A DNA stretch of 64,000 nucleotides from Eukaryota sp. TZLM1-RC (GCA_040285825.1 JAUPSS010000004.1:4347658-4411657), one strand, 5' to 3'; shown: positions 51,717-62,629, numbered from the stretch's first letter. Program-made: numbers and translations. Notes: generated by a model from the sequence alone, not told the origin.

Positions 51717-53380
51717 GTGGATGACATCTCTCTTTTCAGTTCTTTTGATGTTGTCCAAAAAGCTTCAAATGAAATTGCTGAACAATATGAAACCATTGGT
51801 CTTCACTTGAATCCTAAAAAATGTTTGTTTATTGGTAATGATTTCACAGAGTTTAAAATTAATAATTGTAAAATACCTTTTACCAATTATTCACAAGAAG
51901 CTTTTCGTTTTCTAGGATGTTGGTTAGGAAATGTTGATGAAATTACTGAAAATCTTAACGAAATTGTTGCAAAACTTGGTACTGAGCTTCAATTGATTTC
52001 TGAATTAGAAATTGAGAAACATATTACTCCGGAAAAATTACTCACTTATTGAGGTCGACAGCACCTTCGTTGTCTATCCATTTTTGCCGATCATTTAATC
52101 AACTTCGTGTAACTTTCTTTGCTTCCCTATTAGAAGTAAATCGTAAGCTAATTCGAGCTCACTTGTTCTCTTCTTCACAATTTGGTGGTGTTGGCTTTAC
52201 TAAATCTTCAATTCTTTGTCAAGCAGCTTTTGTTGGTGGTGGCAAAAATTAAATTTTTGAATTTCTTAATCGTTTCCCTGAAAATATTCATTTGCTTAGT
52301 CCATCATTTTCAAAATATTTGTATGACCTTGATGTTGCCATCAATAAAATTGCACCACAAACTTGGTGCCAATGTTTTCCCGAGTCAGTTCAAGAGATTC
52401 CTCCACGAAATTTAGTTAATTTTAGGTATTGTGTAAAGAAGCTTTAACAAAAACTGACAGTAATATTTGAAAGGTTGGATTATGAAGTACGTCTTGGTAG
52501 GGCCAAGCAAGAAATCCCACTTTTGCAAATTTTTTACTGGATGTTTGCGATAGTTCTACCTCTTGTTTAATTAATCAAGTACCAAGAATTTATGGTTTGT
52601 TTCTCAATGACCCTTGCTTTTCATTATCTATGTGTCTTCGATCTTTTATTTGGCCTGATAATTTTCCTCATGGATTAATTTGTAAATATGGAAAGTCTGT
52701 CACTCCAACCCATTTATTTAATTGTAATCGATTTATTACTTTTAGATCAAAAGTGCATGATTCAGTTCGTGATCACCTCTTTTGTATGTTTAAATCCTAC
52801 AAGATTGAATTTTTTTCAGAACCTTTGCTTTCAAATTTGGCTGATGAATCTGACAGAAATTCTTTTGGTGACAGCCGTGGTGATGTGCTAGTTCCCGGAC
52901 TTGATGGATCAATGATCATTATTGATGTCAGATCTACTGATGTATCAAACAGCTCAAATGAAAAACTGGCACAATCTTATAATTCACCTTTACGTAGAGC
53001 TGAAGAAGCGAGAATTATCAAGTACACAGAAAAAATCAATAATCTGAATTCCAACTCACATACTCAATACCTTCTTTGTCCTTTTGCTTTTTCTTGATTT
53101 AAAACCTTGGGTAAAACTGCGTTATCTTTTTTGGACGATTTCTCTTCTATTACCAAAAATCGAACTGGAAGAATAGTTGACTGAACCTTTTGGCAAAACA
53201 GAATTGTATTTTCTATTTCTAAGGGAATGTATAGCCTTGTTTCTAGCTCGTTGTTATCACTAGGAAAAATTTATGAAGAAAATGCTGTAGGTAAGTTTTC
53301 AATAGTAGATGTGGAGTTTGAGGAGATTGAATTTTAGTTTTTTTTACAATTTTGTTTGAATAGAATATGTATCAAAAAAG
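51717..53380 (+). mobile_element. LINE lineage-B copy nested in LINE-A
   Basis: A 1664-bp element inserted with the 11-bp target duplication ATTATTAATAG (51706-51716 and 53381-53391). It starts exactly at the RT catalytic VDD and continues through thumb helices, LRSFIWPDNFPHG, the finger (HLFNCNRFITFRSKVHDSVRD), the nuclease core SRGDVLVPGLDGSMIIIDV and RAEEARIIKYTEKI, to the WQNRIVF tail. Several frameshifts and stops make it inactive. It is the best lineage-B reference in the window. Confidence 0.9.
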
Positions 53381-53391
53381 ATTATTAATAG

Positions 53392-53525
53392 ATTACCTCG
53401 GTTTCTCAATTGAATTAGAGAAGCTTTAGCTAGACAGCAAACAGATCAAGATTTTGTAGAGGAAATCTTGGTTCACTGATTTTCGTCCCATTAGTTATGA
53501 ATTAATGTTTTTAAGCGTGCAAGTT
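53392..53525 (+). mobile_element. LINE lineage-A copy (right part)
   Basis: It continues from 51716: LPRFLN, stop, IREALARQQTDQDFVEEILVH, then the conserved 3' UTR. Confidence 0.85.
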
Positions 53526-54187
53526 CACTAAATATCTTTAAAGCTTAGAAACACGGAGATAATGTTCAATGTTCTCTCTGCAGAACATCTCTTCGTGACA
53601 TCTTCCATGGTACTTGTTCAACATCAACGTAGAATTCACTCATCTTTTCACCACTCCCCTTTATCAATCCAAAGGAAGAAGGAATAAGTGACCTTTATGA
53701 AGCATTTCATCTTAATACAATCAAAATAAGTACTTTCTACAGGCAACAACCTCATTTCCAAATATAATACATTAAGGATTGAACATAAATCATATGGTAA
53801 GTCAGAGTCAATGAAGATTCAATTTTGATGAAGCAGTGTATTCCCTAGCTGATGTGTAGCACCAGTAGACTGTCTTGGTTCCTTAGCTTTCTTGGTGGAG
53901 TTAAGTGTAACCTACTGTGAATTTCACTTATCATGCATTCCCCTGTGAAATTTACTCCTGTTTTCAACTTTCTCAATGTCTACTCACAGGCTGTAAGAGA
54001 CATGTAGCATCATTTGACAAAGACAATCATGATCTTCATCAATGGGCTACCTCACTTAAATACACCTACTGCTTTCACAGAACAAAGCCTCGCGACTTGA
54101 TGTATCTAAGTGGATCTACCAAATGCTACTAGGGCATTTGTAGATCGGTCTCAAAAGATTTTGTTTCTGTATGCTCAGGTTCCCCAT
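53526..54187. other. intergenic, no supported gene
   Basis: Only a Cys-containing 71-codon frame at 53917-54132 without family features. I see no RNA gene or repeat. Confidence 0.4.
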
Positions 54188-56129
54188 TCATCTTCTCAAC
54201 AGAGCATCTGGGCAAATGTATCTTTCCGGCCACAATTCCGCTTTTTTCTTAATTTGAATATTTTTTGCAGCGGAAATATCTCTGTCATATACTATTTGAC
54301 ACTCAGTACAAATACGCATCTGCCATGAGCCTGCTTGAATATTCTCGGCCATGCAACAACTTGACATTTTGCTTGTATTAAATTCACTGGTTGACAAGTG
54401 CTTCACGTCCTTTTGATAACACAACCATTTTCTGAAAGCCCTTGCTGATCCATATCGATTGACTTTTCGGCAATGAGAAGGGAAATTAGCAGAACCCACA
54501 GCAAGATAGAGTTTTTCAGGATGTCCAGCCAGCCTTTGAAATTTGTTGAGACTCTCTCTGAACCGTCTCTCTTTTCGTCTGCGGTTATCAAATTTAATTA
54601 TTTTCCATTTCTGGCGATTACTTTCCTCCTGACCAAATTCCAATGGTTCAAATATTGGTTGAAATTTTGAACGGAATATTGGTTGGGAGAGTGTTTACTG
54701 GGTGAAGGTTTTGTCATGTATCTTCTGCCAGTTGGACAAGGGATAACTCCACATTGATTATCATTTAAGAAGTAACCACATAATCTTGATTGGCCAAGAT
54801 CAACGCCGATAAGGGGGCTTTCAGGTAAAATTTCGACTGGATGTCTACGTCTTCGACGGGGCATTTTTTAGTACCCTTCAACTGTGTTTCTCTGGTTTTG
54901 TTGGCATTAGGGTCACTTTTCATTTCATTTTTTGATCTTCTTTTCTTTTTCGGTGGTTCATCCAGCTCATCTGTGTTTTCTGAGTCATTATTTTTACCTT
55001 CAAAGGTCAAAAGCAGTTCATTACCATTAGTTTTCAATAAAATTTTGTTAAATCTATTTTTCAAACTTTTTCTGTTGATATTGAATTTTTGGTAAGGACA
55101 TTGTTTGAATATTCGTTTCAGACATGTATTTTTGATAAACTTTGTTTTGGAAGATGATCCTTCAATAATTGGAAATTTTTTCACAGAGTGGAAAATTTGT
55201 GAAGGTACCTCAATAAATTTAGAACCTTTATGAGAAGCTAAAGGTATTATTCTAAATTTCTTTCAGCAATGCATATGAGAAAAGAAAGTGAATAAGTATT
55301 GTGAAATTTTAAGATTGAAGAGAAAAAGCTCACTAATTTCCTTTGATGAAAAAGTGATTTTATCATGTGAGGACAGTAGGGAGGCAGTGGTAGGAAATCT
55401 TTGAAAGAGATTCAAGATAAACTTACATGCATTCAATAAAAAAAATCTTTCTCTTGAATTATTCAAATTGAAATTGATGAGGTATTCAAGAACAGAATCA
55501 ACTACTACTTCCTCGGGTTGGGCTAGTGGTTCATCTGGCAAAAGTGAAAGTATATTATTTGCAAAGACATTTGTTTTATCCAGGGCTCTACAATGAGCAC
55601 GAATAAAGTTTTTTGTCCAGGATTGACAAATTTTAGGTAAACTTGTCTTAACGTTGGAGGCCAATTGACGAGCCCGACAAGCAAGGTAAGGAGAAAGCCC
55701 TTTTCTATTGATAAAATTACAGTTCTGGGACTGCAGCCAATCATTGAGGAAAAGATTGAATGAATTTCTGTAAGGCACTAAAGAATTTTCCCACACAGAA
55801 ACAAGAGACCTGTCTTGTGGGCATTCAGGAAGAAATCCATTGTAAAAGATATGGAGTAATTGGCGTTGGCCTTTAGATGTGGAAGGCTTAGGGAAAGAAC
55901 CAGTGGTGATGACGGTCATAAACAGATACCATACATCCTGTTCCACTAAAGCTCTAGATGCCAACGGAAAATTTAGAAGAAAAGATTGAAGTAATAAAGA
56001 AGCTTCATGACAAATCTCGGTGACCACAGGAAGGTCAGTCCGAATTTGTTGCACCGCTGCAGGGGTCAGCAGCGAGTTAAGTGCACAAGACCGAGTGAAT
56101 ACACGTGACACAGAGTGGGTGTCTGACAT
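54188..56129 (-). pseudogene. Fanzor pseudogene, copy g, near full length
   Basis: This is the best-preserved Fanzor copy here. From the ATG at 56129 it runs 288 codons to a TGA (55263-55265). It continues in the same frame through an IIPLASHKGSKFIEV block and a LLKTNGNELLLTFEGK block (the TDG region) with an acidic, KKKRR-containing insert. A shift in an A6 run near 54868 moves it into RuvC-I LIGVDLGQSRLCGYF and NQYSVQNFNQYL. A further shift near 54630 leads to LYLAVGSANF, RuvC-II SEFNTSKMSSCC and CTECQIVYDRDISAAKNI (zinc ribbon and RuvC-III), ending PDALLRR. All three RuvC acidic positions are visible (Asp, Glu, Asp). One nonsense change and two frameshifts are the only clear lesions, so it may be recently dead, or the breaks may be sequencing errors. 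Confidence 0.85.
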
Positions 56130-56600
56130 GTAGTGAGAATAAAGAGCTCATCTATCAAATTTTACACTTGTCACCCCATTTTCGACCTCTGGTTGCCTGT
56201 TCTGGGAGGTTTTTAACCCTCAACTTGGTTTTGGGAGGTTTTCACTATTCCCACACTTTCCCCTCACTTCATAAAACAGGTGTATTCTTCCTCCCTCTTC
56301 ACGATTTTCTTGCCTTATCTAAAGGAAACTCAATTCTCTGGTCTCGCACAAAACGAATCAACCTTATTGGCTCTGTTGCACCTTCTGTTTCTTTATTCTC
56401 ATCTCCAACACCTGGTGTTCTCTCCCGATATTTTCCTCCTCATGCTACTGGTAGAAAGAATTTCCAGTTACCCTTCTTCTCTAACATTGTTTCTTGTAGT
56501 GTAGGTGTTCATCATACATTGACACTCACTGCTTGTGGTAATTGCTATGGATTTGGTCTGAACAAATCTACCAATTAGGCAACAACTACCCCCCAAAGCA
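56105..56600 (+). pseudogene. RCC1-repeat-like fragment
   Basis: A 157-codon open frame ends with VGVHHTLTLTACGNCYGFGLN, a typical RCC1-repeat strand pair. A one-base shift at the end would continue YQLGNN, the next expected element (GQLG). The repeat array then stops, so this is a truncated or broken RCC1-like gene. The first codons overlap the start of Fanzor copy g on the other strand. Nothing coding is seen in 56600-57060. Confidence 0.45.
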
Positions 56601-57061
56601 GCACTTTCAAACCGTCTTCCTAAGATTTTTTTAGAAATTCAATCAATTTATCTATCCTAAATGAACCCTGGAGAAAACCAAAAGTCGAAATGCTATACGA
56701 CACGTGTGGATAAGGTTTGTCAAGTGGCATAAAGGTAGTTAGTGTTCATCATCTACTGAGTTTTCATGTTATTATTGATTAGCTACTTGCTTCAATTGTG
56801 ATGTATCCGGGACAATTCCACAGAAATGATACTATCAATAATGATTGAAGTTTGTTAATAATAATTGAGTTCTGCGAAACAGTGAAAAGATTTCTGTATG
56901 TATGTTATCATGAAGCTTCAGTTGTTTTGATGAACACACAACCATCCTTTTATGAACAGCAATTATAAATCCTCTATCAATGAGAAAAACATTAAAACAG
57001 CCAACAAAAGATTCACATATTTACACTGTTGTGTCAGCATGTCAATGCTAAAACATTAAAA

Positions 57062-57295
57062 TCAAATAATTAAGCCATATTTATTTCTATGCAATACAAA
57101 TCCAACTATCCTTGTTGTTGAGCTTTCATTGACAAGCTTCTTCCTAAAGTTAACAGAATGATCATATGGTAACAAACCAGCAGCTATAATTTCATCACAC
57201 AACAATAATTGAGAAGAAATAACAACCTCGTCGGCTTCTTCTTGCAAGTTGATAATAGTCTCTTCAGCATCAAGACCAGAGTTTTGAGCAAGTGT
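57062..57295 (-). pseudogene. CCT/TCP-1 chaperonin C-terminal fragment
   Basis: The minus-strand frame opens after a TAA with TLAQNSGLDAEETIINLQEE, close to the conserved TLA-x-N-(S/A)-G-x-D segment of CCT subunits. It continues with an IAAG...YDHSVNF(R/K)KK-like stretch that fits the C-terminal domain poorly and ends at 57062. No upstream chaperonin sequence exists on this strand here, so it is an isolated, diverged fragment. Confidence 0.45.
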
Positions 57296-57324
57296 TTATC
57301 TCAATAGGTCAGAAACACAAAAAA

Positions 57325-57354
57325 GGGATTAGGGAGGGATTAGGGAGGGAAGGG
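57325..57354 (+). repeat. G-rich TTAGGG-like tract
   Basis: Six GGG runs in 30 bp (two GGGATTAGGGA units plus GGGAAGGG), about 65 bp upstream of a start codon. It could form a G-quadruplex or be a telomere-like scrap. Confidence 0.7.
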
Positions 57355-57418
57355 AAAAAAAGGGATTTGTATTCAACCTAAAATTCAACCACAGTAAAAA
57401 AGAATCTCCAAAGAAAAG

Positions 57419-57959
57419 ATGGAATCACGTTATCCAGGTAATTTGCTTCTCAATGTTTGAAGAATATAAGCTTCCGTACTTTCCGAAAGATCGACAGCCC
57501 CGTGATCGCACTATTCGTCTATGTTTTGGTGTTATGGGTGTGGGGTTACTAATAGGATTCTATGGTGTGACCATTGAGTTCAATTATCATCACATACCTC
57601 ACTTTTTAGCTTTGATTGGTATATTCTATATTACTTTATATTCACTGCGTGTCCTTCAGGAAGTAGGGGCCAATAATGTTCCTCTCGCTCGACTTGCAGC
57701 AATTTTGCTCATCTGTGGTGTTCTGCTTACCGCAACTATAGTATGGATGACATTCTTTGATCCTGATGATGATGATTTTGACGAATGTGATGGGAGGGAT
57801 AAGAAACGTGGCCGCTTCTTTTCTACCTTAGAACGGTGGTGTTTTCCTCGTTGCAACAGTCATAAAGTTGAACTTTTGGTTGTCCACAATGATGATGTCT
57901 CCAAGAGCCGCTGCTTGCCTATAAGTTGTTCACAGAAGTGTTATATACCTCCAGGTTAG
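57419..57959 (+). CDS. small multi-pass membrane protein, unknown
   Basis: 171 aa if a 25-nt intron (57438-57462) is removed, giving the start MESRYPEYKLPYFP; otherwise translation could start at 57453. Three to four hydrophobic segments lie at about 25-45, 52-70 and 85-105, then an acidic DPDDDDFDECD stretch and a Cys-rich C-terminal region of ~55 residues (six Cys). Topology suggests a cytosolic Cys-rich tail. No family recognised. Confidence 0.55.
57438..57462 (+). other. candidate 25-nt intron
   Basis: Donor GTAATT, acceptor TTTGAAG. Splicing puts an upstream ATG in frame; weaker support than the other introns because no family motif spans the junction. Confidence 0.5.
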
Positions 57960-58615
57960 TGTTTGAATCACTTTATTGGTGTTGTCTGTAGTTTTATTGA
58001 GTATATGTAAATATATGTATCTTGGTCAATTATGAGCCACAATTACGTCAGCACACGGGTTGTTTCTGAAGTTTATGCAATATGTCATTATTGTTGAACA
58101 TTTCATAACAACAATTAAAACGAAAATATCGCGAATTGATTCATGATGTTCAAATTTCAACAATTAACCATGTGGTAAACAGATGGCAGTTGTAGAAATT
58201 GTTTGGAAAAATTTAGTCTGATGGTGACCGAAAGGCCACAGTCCTAGTGTCAAATTCATATTGATAACCCACTCACAATTGTTCAAGAATTTCTTGAGCA
58301 ATAAGATCAATATATCCTAAAATTCATCAACGATTTTATGAAAGTTCCATAATTTCGCATCTGTTTATTGTTTTTCAATTCTTAAGAACGTGTATTCCAC
58401 AATTTTTGAATATAATATTTCTATAACACATTAAATTATTCTAGTCAAAACTGATAAGAAGAACGGTAATACCATTAAGATATCAATTAATATGGTTTTA
58501 ATTTATTTACATCAGTAATGCTGAGAAAATTACCTTTTTTGACTTTTTTTTGCAGTAATTATTGTTTTTTAAAACAAAGAATAAAACCATTATTATTTTA
58601 TATTACAATGATAAA
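57960..58615. other. intergenic, nothing recognised
   Basis: AT-rich spacer between convergent genes with no coding, RNA or repeat signal that I can support. Confidence 0.45.
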
Positions 58616-60073
58616 CTAAATACAACTCATTAAAAACTCAATCTTTTTTTCTAAAAGAGATACTTTGACTTTCAGTTTGAAATTACTTATTTGATTTGAA
58701 TATCTTTTTCGAACTAAAAACCCACGAATTACTGATTGTAGTGTAATAATACTGTGCAATAATGAAGGTTTTTTGTTGTAATAGTAGTATCGAAAAGCAC
58801 GTTGAATCGCCATCGCTGATCTGTTCTTGAGCTTTACCTTATTCTGTAAAAATTTCCTAAAATTCGACACATTATTGAGCTGTTTTCGACAATAATAACC
58901 CCTCCAAATGGCTTGAATTTTACGAATTCTATATAGGAAAACGTAATTTTCCAATTCAAATACCCTAGACTCCAACCTTGAATTTTTCAAAGCTAGTTTT
59001 AGCAAATAACTACTCCTTTTTCTTACCAAAAAACCTCTAAATATGGACTGTAAGTGAATTATTTGGGGAATAAAAGAGTCAAAATAATCATGATTAGAAT
59101 AAACATTTGATTGATTAAAATTGATTGATTGCGATTTTAATTGATTGATTTCTGATTGAAGTTGACTGACCAATGTAATCAAATCACTGCTAACTCCATC
59201 AATGACATCATCATCAACATTTGATTGCATAATTGATTGATTACCCCCAGAAACATCAGAACAGAGCTGCAGGGAAGCAACTTCAACCAAATAATTGTAC
59301 AAAGAAGATTTCCTGCTTGGAATTAATAATTTCAATAAATTTGAATCTAATTCACCATCATTACCACTAAACAACTGACTTGCCAAACTTCGTTCTCTTT
59401 CTTTAACAAAACGTTGGTTAAACTTGGTTAACTTAGGAGAGAGGAACAGCACAAAGACACACAAAGAGAATCCTACAGAGAGTGATTCATTAAAGATTGG
59501 TGTTTGATCCAATCTTAATGAGGTGAGGGAAGAAACAGAGGCCAGTCCGTTGAGAGAAGTAAGAGAATCAATACTGGTCTTGGCCAAGTCTAAAGAAGTC
59601 AAGCTAGAAGGTAAGTTACCAGTGGGAAGTGACGTCAAGGAGTTTGAGAAAAGACATAGGGTTTGCAGATGACGTAGAGAGGTTAGGTTGGGAAGAGTAG
59701 TGAGTTGGTTGTGGGCTAAGTCCAGGGTGCGCAGAGTAGTGCATTTGGTAAGCAGGTCTGCATTAGATAGAGCATTGTGAGAGAGGTCAAGAACTTCCAG
59801 GCTGTGGAGGTATTCCAGCCCAGTGAGAGACGAGAGGTTGTTGTGAGAGAGGAGCAGGATCTTTAGGCTTCGCAAAGAAACGACGTCTTCGATATCATTG
59901 AGTTTATTGTGTGAACAATCAAGATGGGTTAGATTGGGTAAATAGTTGATGTTGTGGAGTGATGTGAGTTCGTTATTGGACAGATTCAGATCAAGAAGTG
60001 TTTGTAATGTGCTGGGAAAGCGGGACAAGGAAGAAAGGTTCTTATTGGAGAGGTCCAATTCTGAAGGGTCCAT
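58616..60073 (-). CDS. leucine-rich repeat plus IQ-motif protein
   Basis: 485 aa, ATG at 60073. Residues ~4-215 are about nine SDS22-type leucine-rich repeats (LDLSNNELTSL, LDCSHNKLNDI, LDLAHNQLTTL, LDLAKTSIDSL). A linker with a coiled segment is followed by four IQ-type calmodulin-binding motifs: LQSIFRGFLVRKR, IQAIWRGYYCRKQ, IQRAFRYYYYNK and LQSVIRGFLVRKR. The LRR-then-IQ order resembles CEP97 and LRRIQ-type proteins of centrioles and cilia. Orthology cannot be set from motifs alone. Likely binds calmodulin or centrin. Confidence 0.88.
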   Translation of the reverse strand: MDPSELDLSNKNLSSLSRFPSTLQTLLDLNLSNNELTSLHNINYLPNLTHLDCSHNKLNDIEDVVSLRSLKILLLSHNNLSSLTGLEYLHSLEVLDLSHNALSNADLLTKCTTLRTLDLAHNQLTTLPNLTSLRHLQTLCLFSNSLTSLPTGNLPSSLTSLDLAKTSIDSLTSLNGLASVSSLTSLRLDQTPIFNESLSVGFSLCVFVLFLSPKLTKFNQRFVKERERSLASQLFSGNDGELDSNLLKLLIPSRKSSLYNYLVEVASLQLCSDVSGGNQSIMQSNVDDDVIDGVSSDLITLVSQLQSEINQLKSQSINFNQSNVYSNHDYFDSFIPQIIHLQSIFRGFLVRKRSSYLLKLALKNSRLESRVFELENYVFLYRIRKIQAIWRGYYCRKQLNNVSNFRKFLQNKVKLKNRSAMAIQRAFRYYYYNKKPSLLHSIITLQSVIRGFLVRKRYSNQISNFKLKVKVSLLEKKIEFLMSCI

Positions 60074-60639
60074 GAGCAATCACCTGTGGCCCCTGAAGAA
60101 GGTGAATCTAATATGCCAACATTATTTTTGAAGTATTTAACATTCGTTTTATCGATAAAAAACAATGTTTCCTACTGACAATCAACGTGAAATACTGAGC
60201 TCGCAACACTTTTAAACCACCGCCCATGGTGTGTTTCTATCATTCTACTCCATCAGACAACCATATATGAGATTCTCCAGCGTAGGTACCCATAATGCAA
60301 TTAAAAACGATAAAATATGGAGTTTCACTGGGCACTATTTTACTTTTAATTTAATTGTAATGCCTTATTTGAGCTATTTTATCAACAATTGTATTTCCAA
60401 ATTTCAATTAACATCGGTTAAATACAATGGGTTATGTTAAAAAAGACATTTTTACGACCTGATGGCCTAACTACACCTAAAATTACTCACTCTTGTTCAC
60501 TGGAATGATTAGAATTTAAACATTAATCTCTTGTTGTCAATACTGTCCTTGGACAATTTGCATTATGTACCAATAGAGAAAACAAAACACTTGTAAATGT
60601 TACGACTGGATGGATAACCCTAAATCTATTGTTGACTTT

Positions 60640-60835
60640 GCTACTTGTTATGATGCGAATGACATTCTGTTAAATTGTTTTGGCATAATAGAGTTGTGTT
60701 TTCTATATTTAAGGGGATGTTGAATTTGGTTTCTGATGCGTTGATTTCTCTTGGATCTCATTATGAGAGAGTTGCATCTAGTGTTTTTGTTTTGGGAGAG
60801 ATGGATTATTTGGATGTTGATTTATGGGTTTTAAT
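60640..60835 (+). pseudogene. LINE lineage-B 3' fragment
   Basis: Nucleotide-level match to 18640-18796 (ttaaggggatgttgaa...ggagagatggattattt...gttgattt), with two frame changes. It is a second isolated 3' end of the same lineage. The flanking stretches 60080-60640 and 60840-61269 contain nothing else recognised. Confidence 0.75.
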
Positions 60836-61269
60836 AAAATTGATAAAAAAATGACATTCTAATTTAGAAAATGAAATTGAAATATTCTAATGATGAGTGA
60901 TTAAAGTACACAACTGATATTTGTGAGATAGAGCAAGATCAAAAAGTAGATGGAGAGAGTTTTCAATAAAAAACATGAGGTGCCACTGAAAAATGATACA
61001 TTCTTACCCATTTTTGCGCCAACTAGAAGTATGCAATTGAATCTCCCTTCTCTGTACAATACGAATATTTGAAACTATATTTATATGTTGTCACCACCAC
61101 AAAGCTGACACATTTGTTGATAACATTGAGAAGTCCTCAATGAGGACTTCTGTGTTGCCCAACAACTAATTGAACACCACCTAGTCAATTAGTGTAACAA
61201 CTAAATTCTTGGAATTTTGATTTGTTGACACTTCGCTCATAAATCACGTAATTTTCTTCATTCTTCTCT

Positions 61270-62629
61270 ATGGATTCGTCATCCGATTATATTAAACATG
61301 ATGCAATGAACACGAAGAGTACGGTGCAATTGCTGGCGATATTCGCAGTTCTCCTAGCGAATAGTGCCCTGCTCAACTCAATTAATGCTATTCTAGCACC
61401 AGCACTTGTTGCTAGGCTTTATGAAGGTTCTTCCACTGTCCTTGGTGTTGTTACTGGACTGGGAAGTTTTTTTCAAGTCTCTGGAGTTGTCTGTGCTCTG
61501 CTTTCTGACAGGGTTGAGTTTAAGTCTGGTGTGTTGTCACCATTTTCTGATCTTAGGTCGTCGTCGCCCGTTTATCTTCTTGGGCTCATCCTTCATGGTA
61601 ATTGGAACAGTACTATGGCTATTGATTGAATTCTTAGATGTATCATTGTTCATTCTACGATCACTCTTCATCAGTGGTTTCTTCGTTGCTGCAGCTGGTT
61701 TGAGCATTACCCAAATGTTGAACGTATCACTCTTGGTTGATATTATTTCTATTGACCAGCGTGGAAGAGCCAGCAGTGTTGTTTCATTGTATCAAGTAGT
61801 CGGCTCAGGAATCGGCTTCGTTCTCTTTGCAGCGGATGTTGATCTTGAATGGATCTACATAGTTTTCCTCATGACCACCATCATTGCGACGATATTCACT
61901 CTTTCTGCCTCGAAAGAAACACCTTTCAAGCGTGAGGAAGGTAAACCTTTAAAGCTTGGTTCCATTATCTCTGATCTCAAGTTCAATGTTTCTGACAATT
62001 GGAACTTTGTCCTCATTAGTTTTGTTAGGTTGTTATTCTTTGCTGCCTTTGGCATTCAGTCATATCTCCAATTCTTCCTGAGAGATGTTCTCGACCAAGA
62101 AAATGCTGTTGTATCCATGTCATGGGTTGCAATTGCAATGTTATCATGCAGTTTTGTCATTGCTGGGCCTGTCGGGAAGCTCTGTGATAAGCACACCAAG
62201 ACTATTTTCATGCAGATTGGCTTTGCTACCCGCATCACAGCACTTGTGTTATTAATTTTTGTCAATGAGTTTTGGCAAATGATGATTGTTGCTGTCTTTC
62301 TCAGTTTTGCACATATCAATTACTCCACAGCTGAAAATGCTTTAGTGATATCATACCTTCCATCCCAGAAACAAGCAGGTGCTTATATCTCACTATTTGG
62401 GCTCCTTGTTGTCATTGGTGTTTCCCTCGGATCTATGATTTATGGTCTAATCTTAGATTTCTTTCCAGATGGCCAAAGTGTTCCTGGAATGCCCCAGCAA
62501 TATACCAGAAATGGTTACCATCTGTGTTGGATTGTATCAATCTCTTTTCTGGCAATGGCATCCTTCTGTGCTTCTAGGCTCAAGAAATCTCAATCTGTTA
62601 GTCCTGCAAACATCAAAGATTCAGTGTAG
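61270..62629 (+). CDS. MFS transporter (GPH/SLC45-like)
   Basis: 443 aa in two exons (61270-61528 and 61557-62629), with about 12 hydrophobic segments. Splicing a 28-nt intron restores the major-facilitator loop signature LLSDRVEFKSGRRRPFI between TM2 and TM3; GRRRPFI is typical of sucrose-transporter/SLC45-type and glycoside-pentoside-hexuronide carriers. A second loop (GPVGKLCDKHTKTIFM, between TM8 and TM9) fits the pseudo-repeat. The N- and C-termini are short and polar. The substrate is probably a sugar, inferred from that motif only. Convergent with the vanin-like gene. Confidence 0.85.
61529..61556 (+). other. 28-nt intron in MFS gene
   Basis: Donor GTGTGT, acceptor ATCTTAG. The downstream frame lacks a proper start and the upstream frame stops at 61629 without splicing. 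Confidence 0.88.

Noticed and set aside
56105-56600. Complete RCC1-type exchange factor
   Set aside because: Only one to two repeat-like strands and a frame break are visible; a seven-blade propeller is not present.
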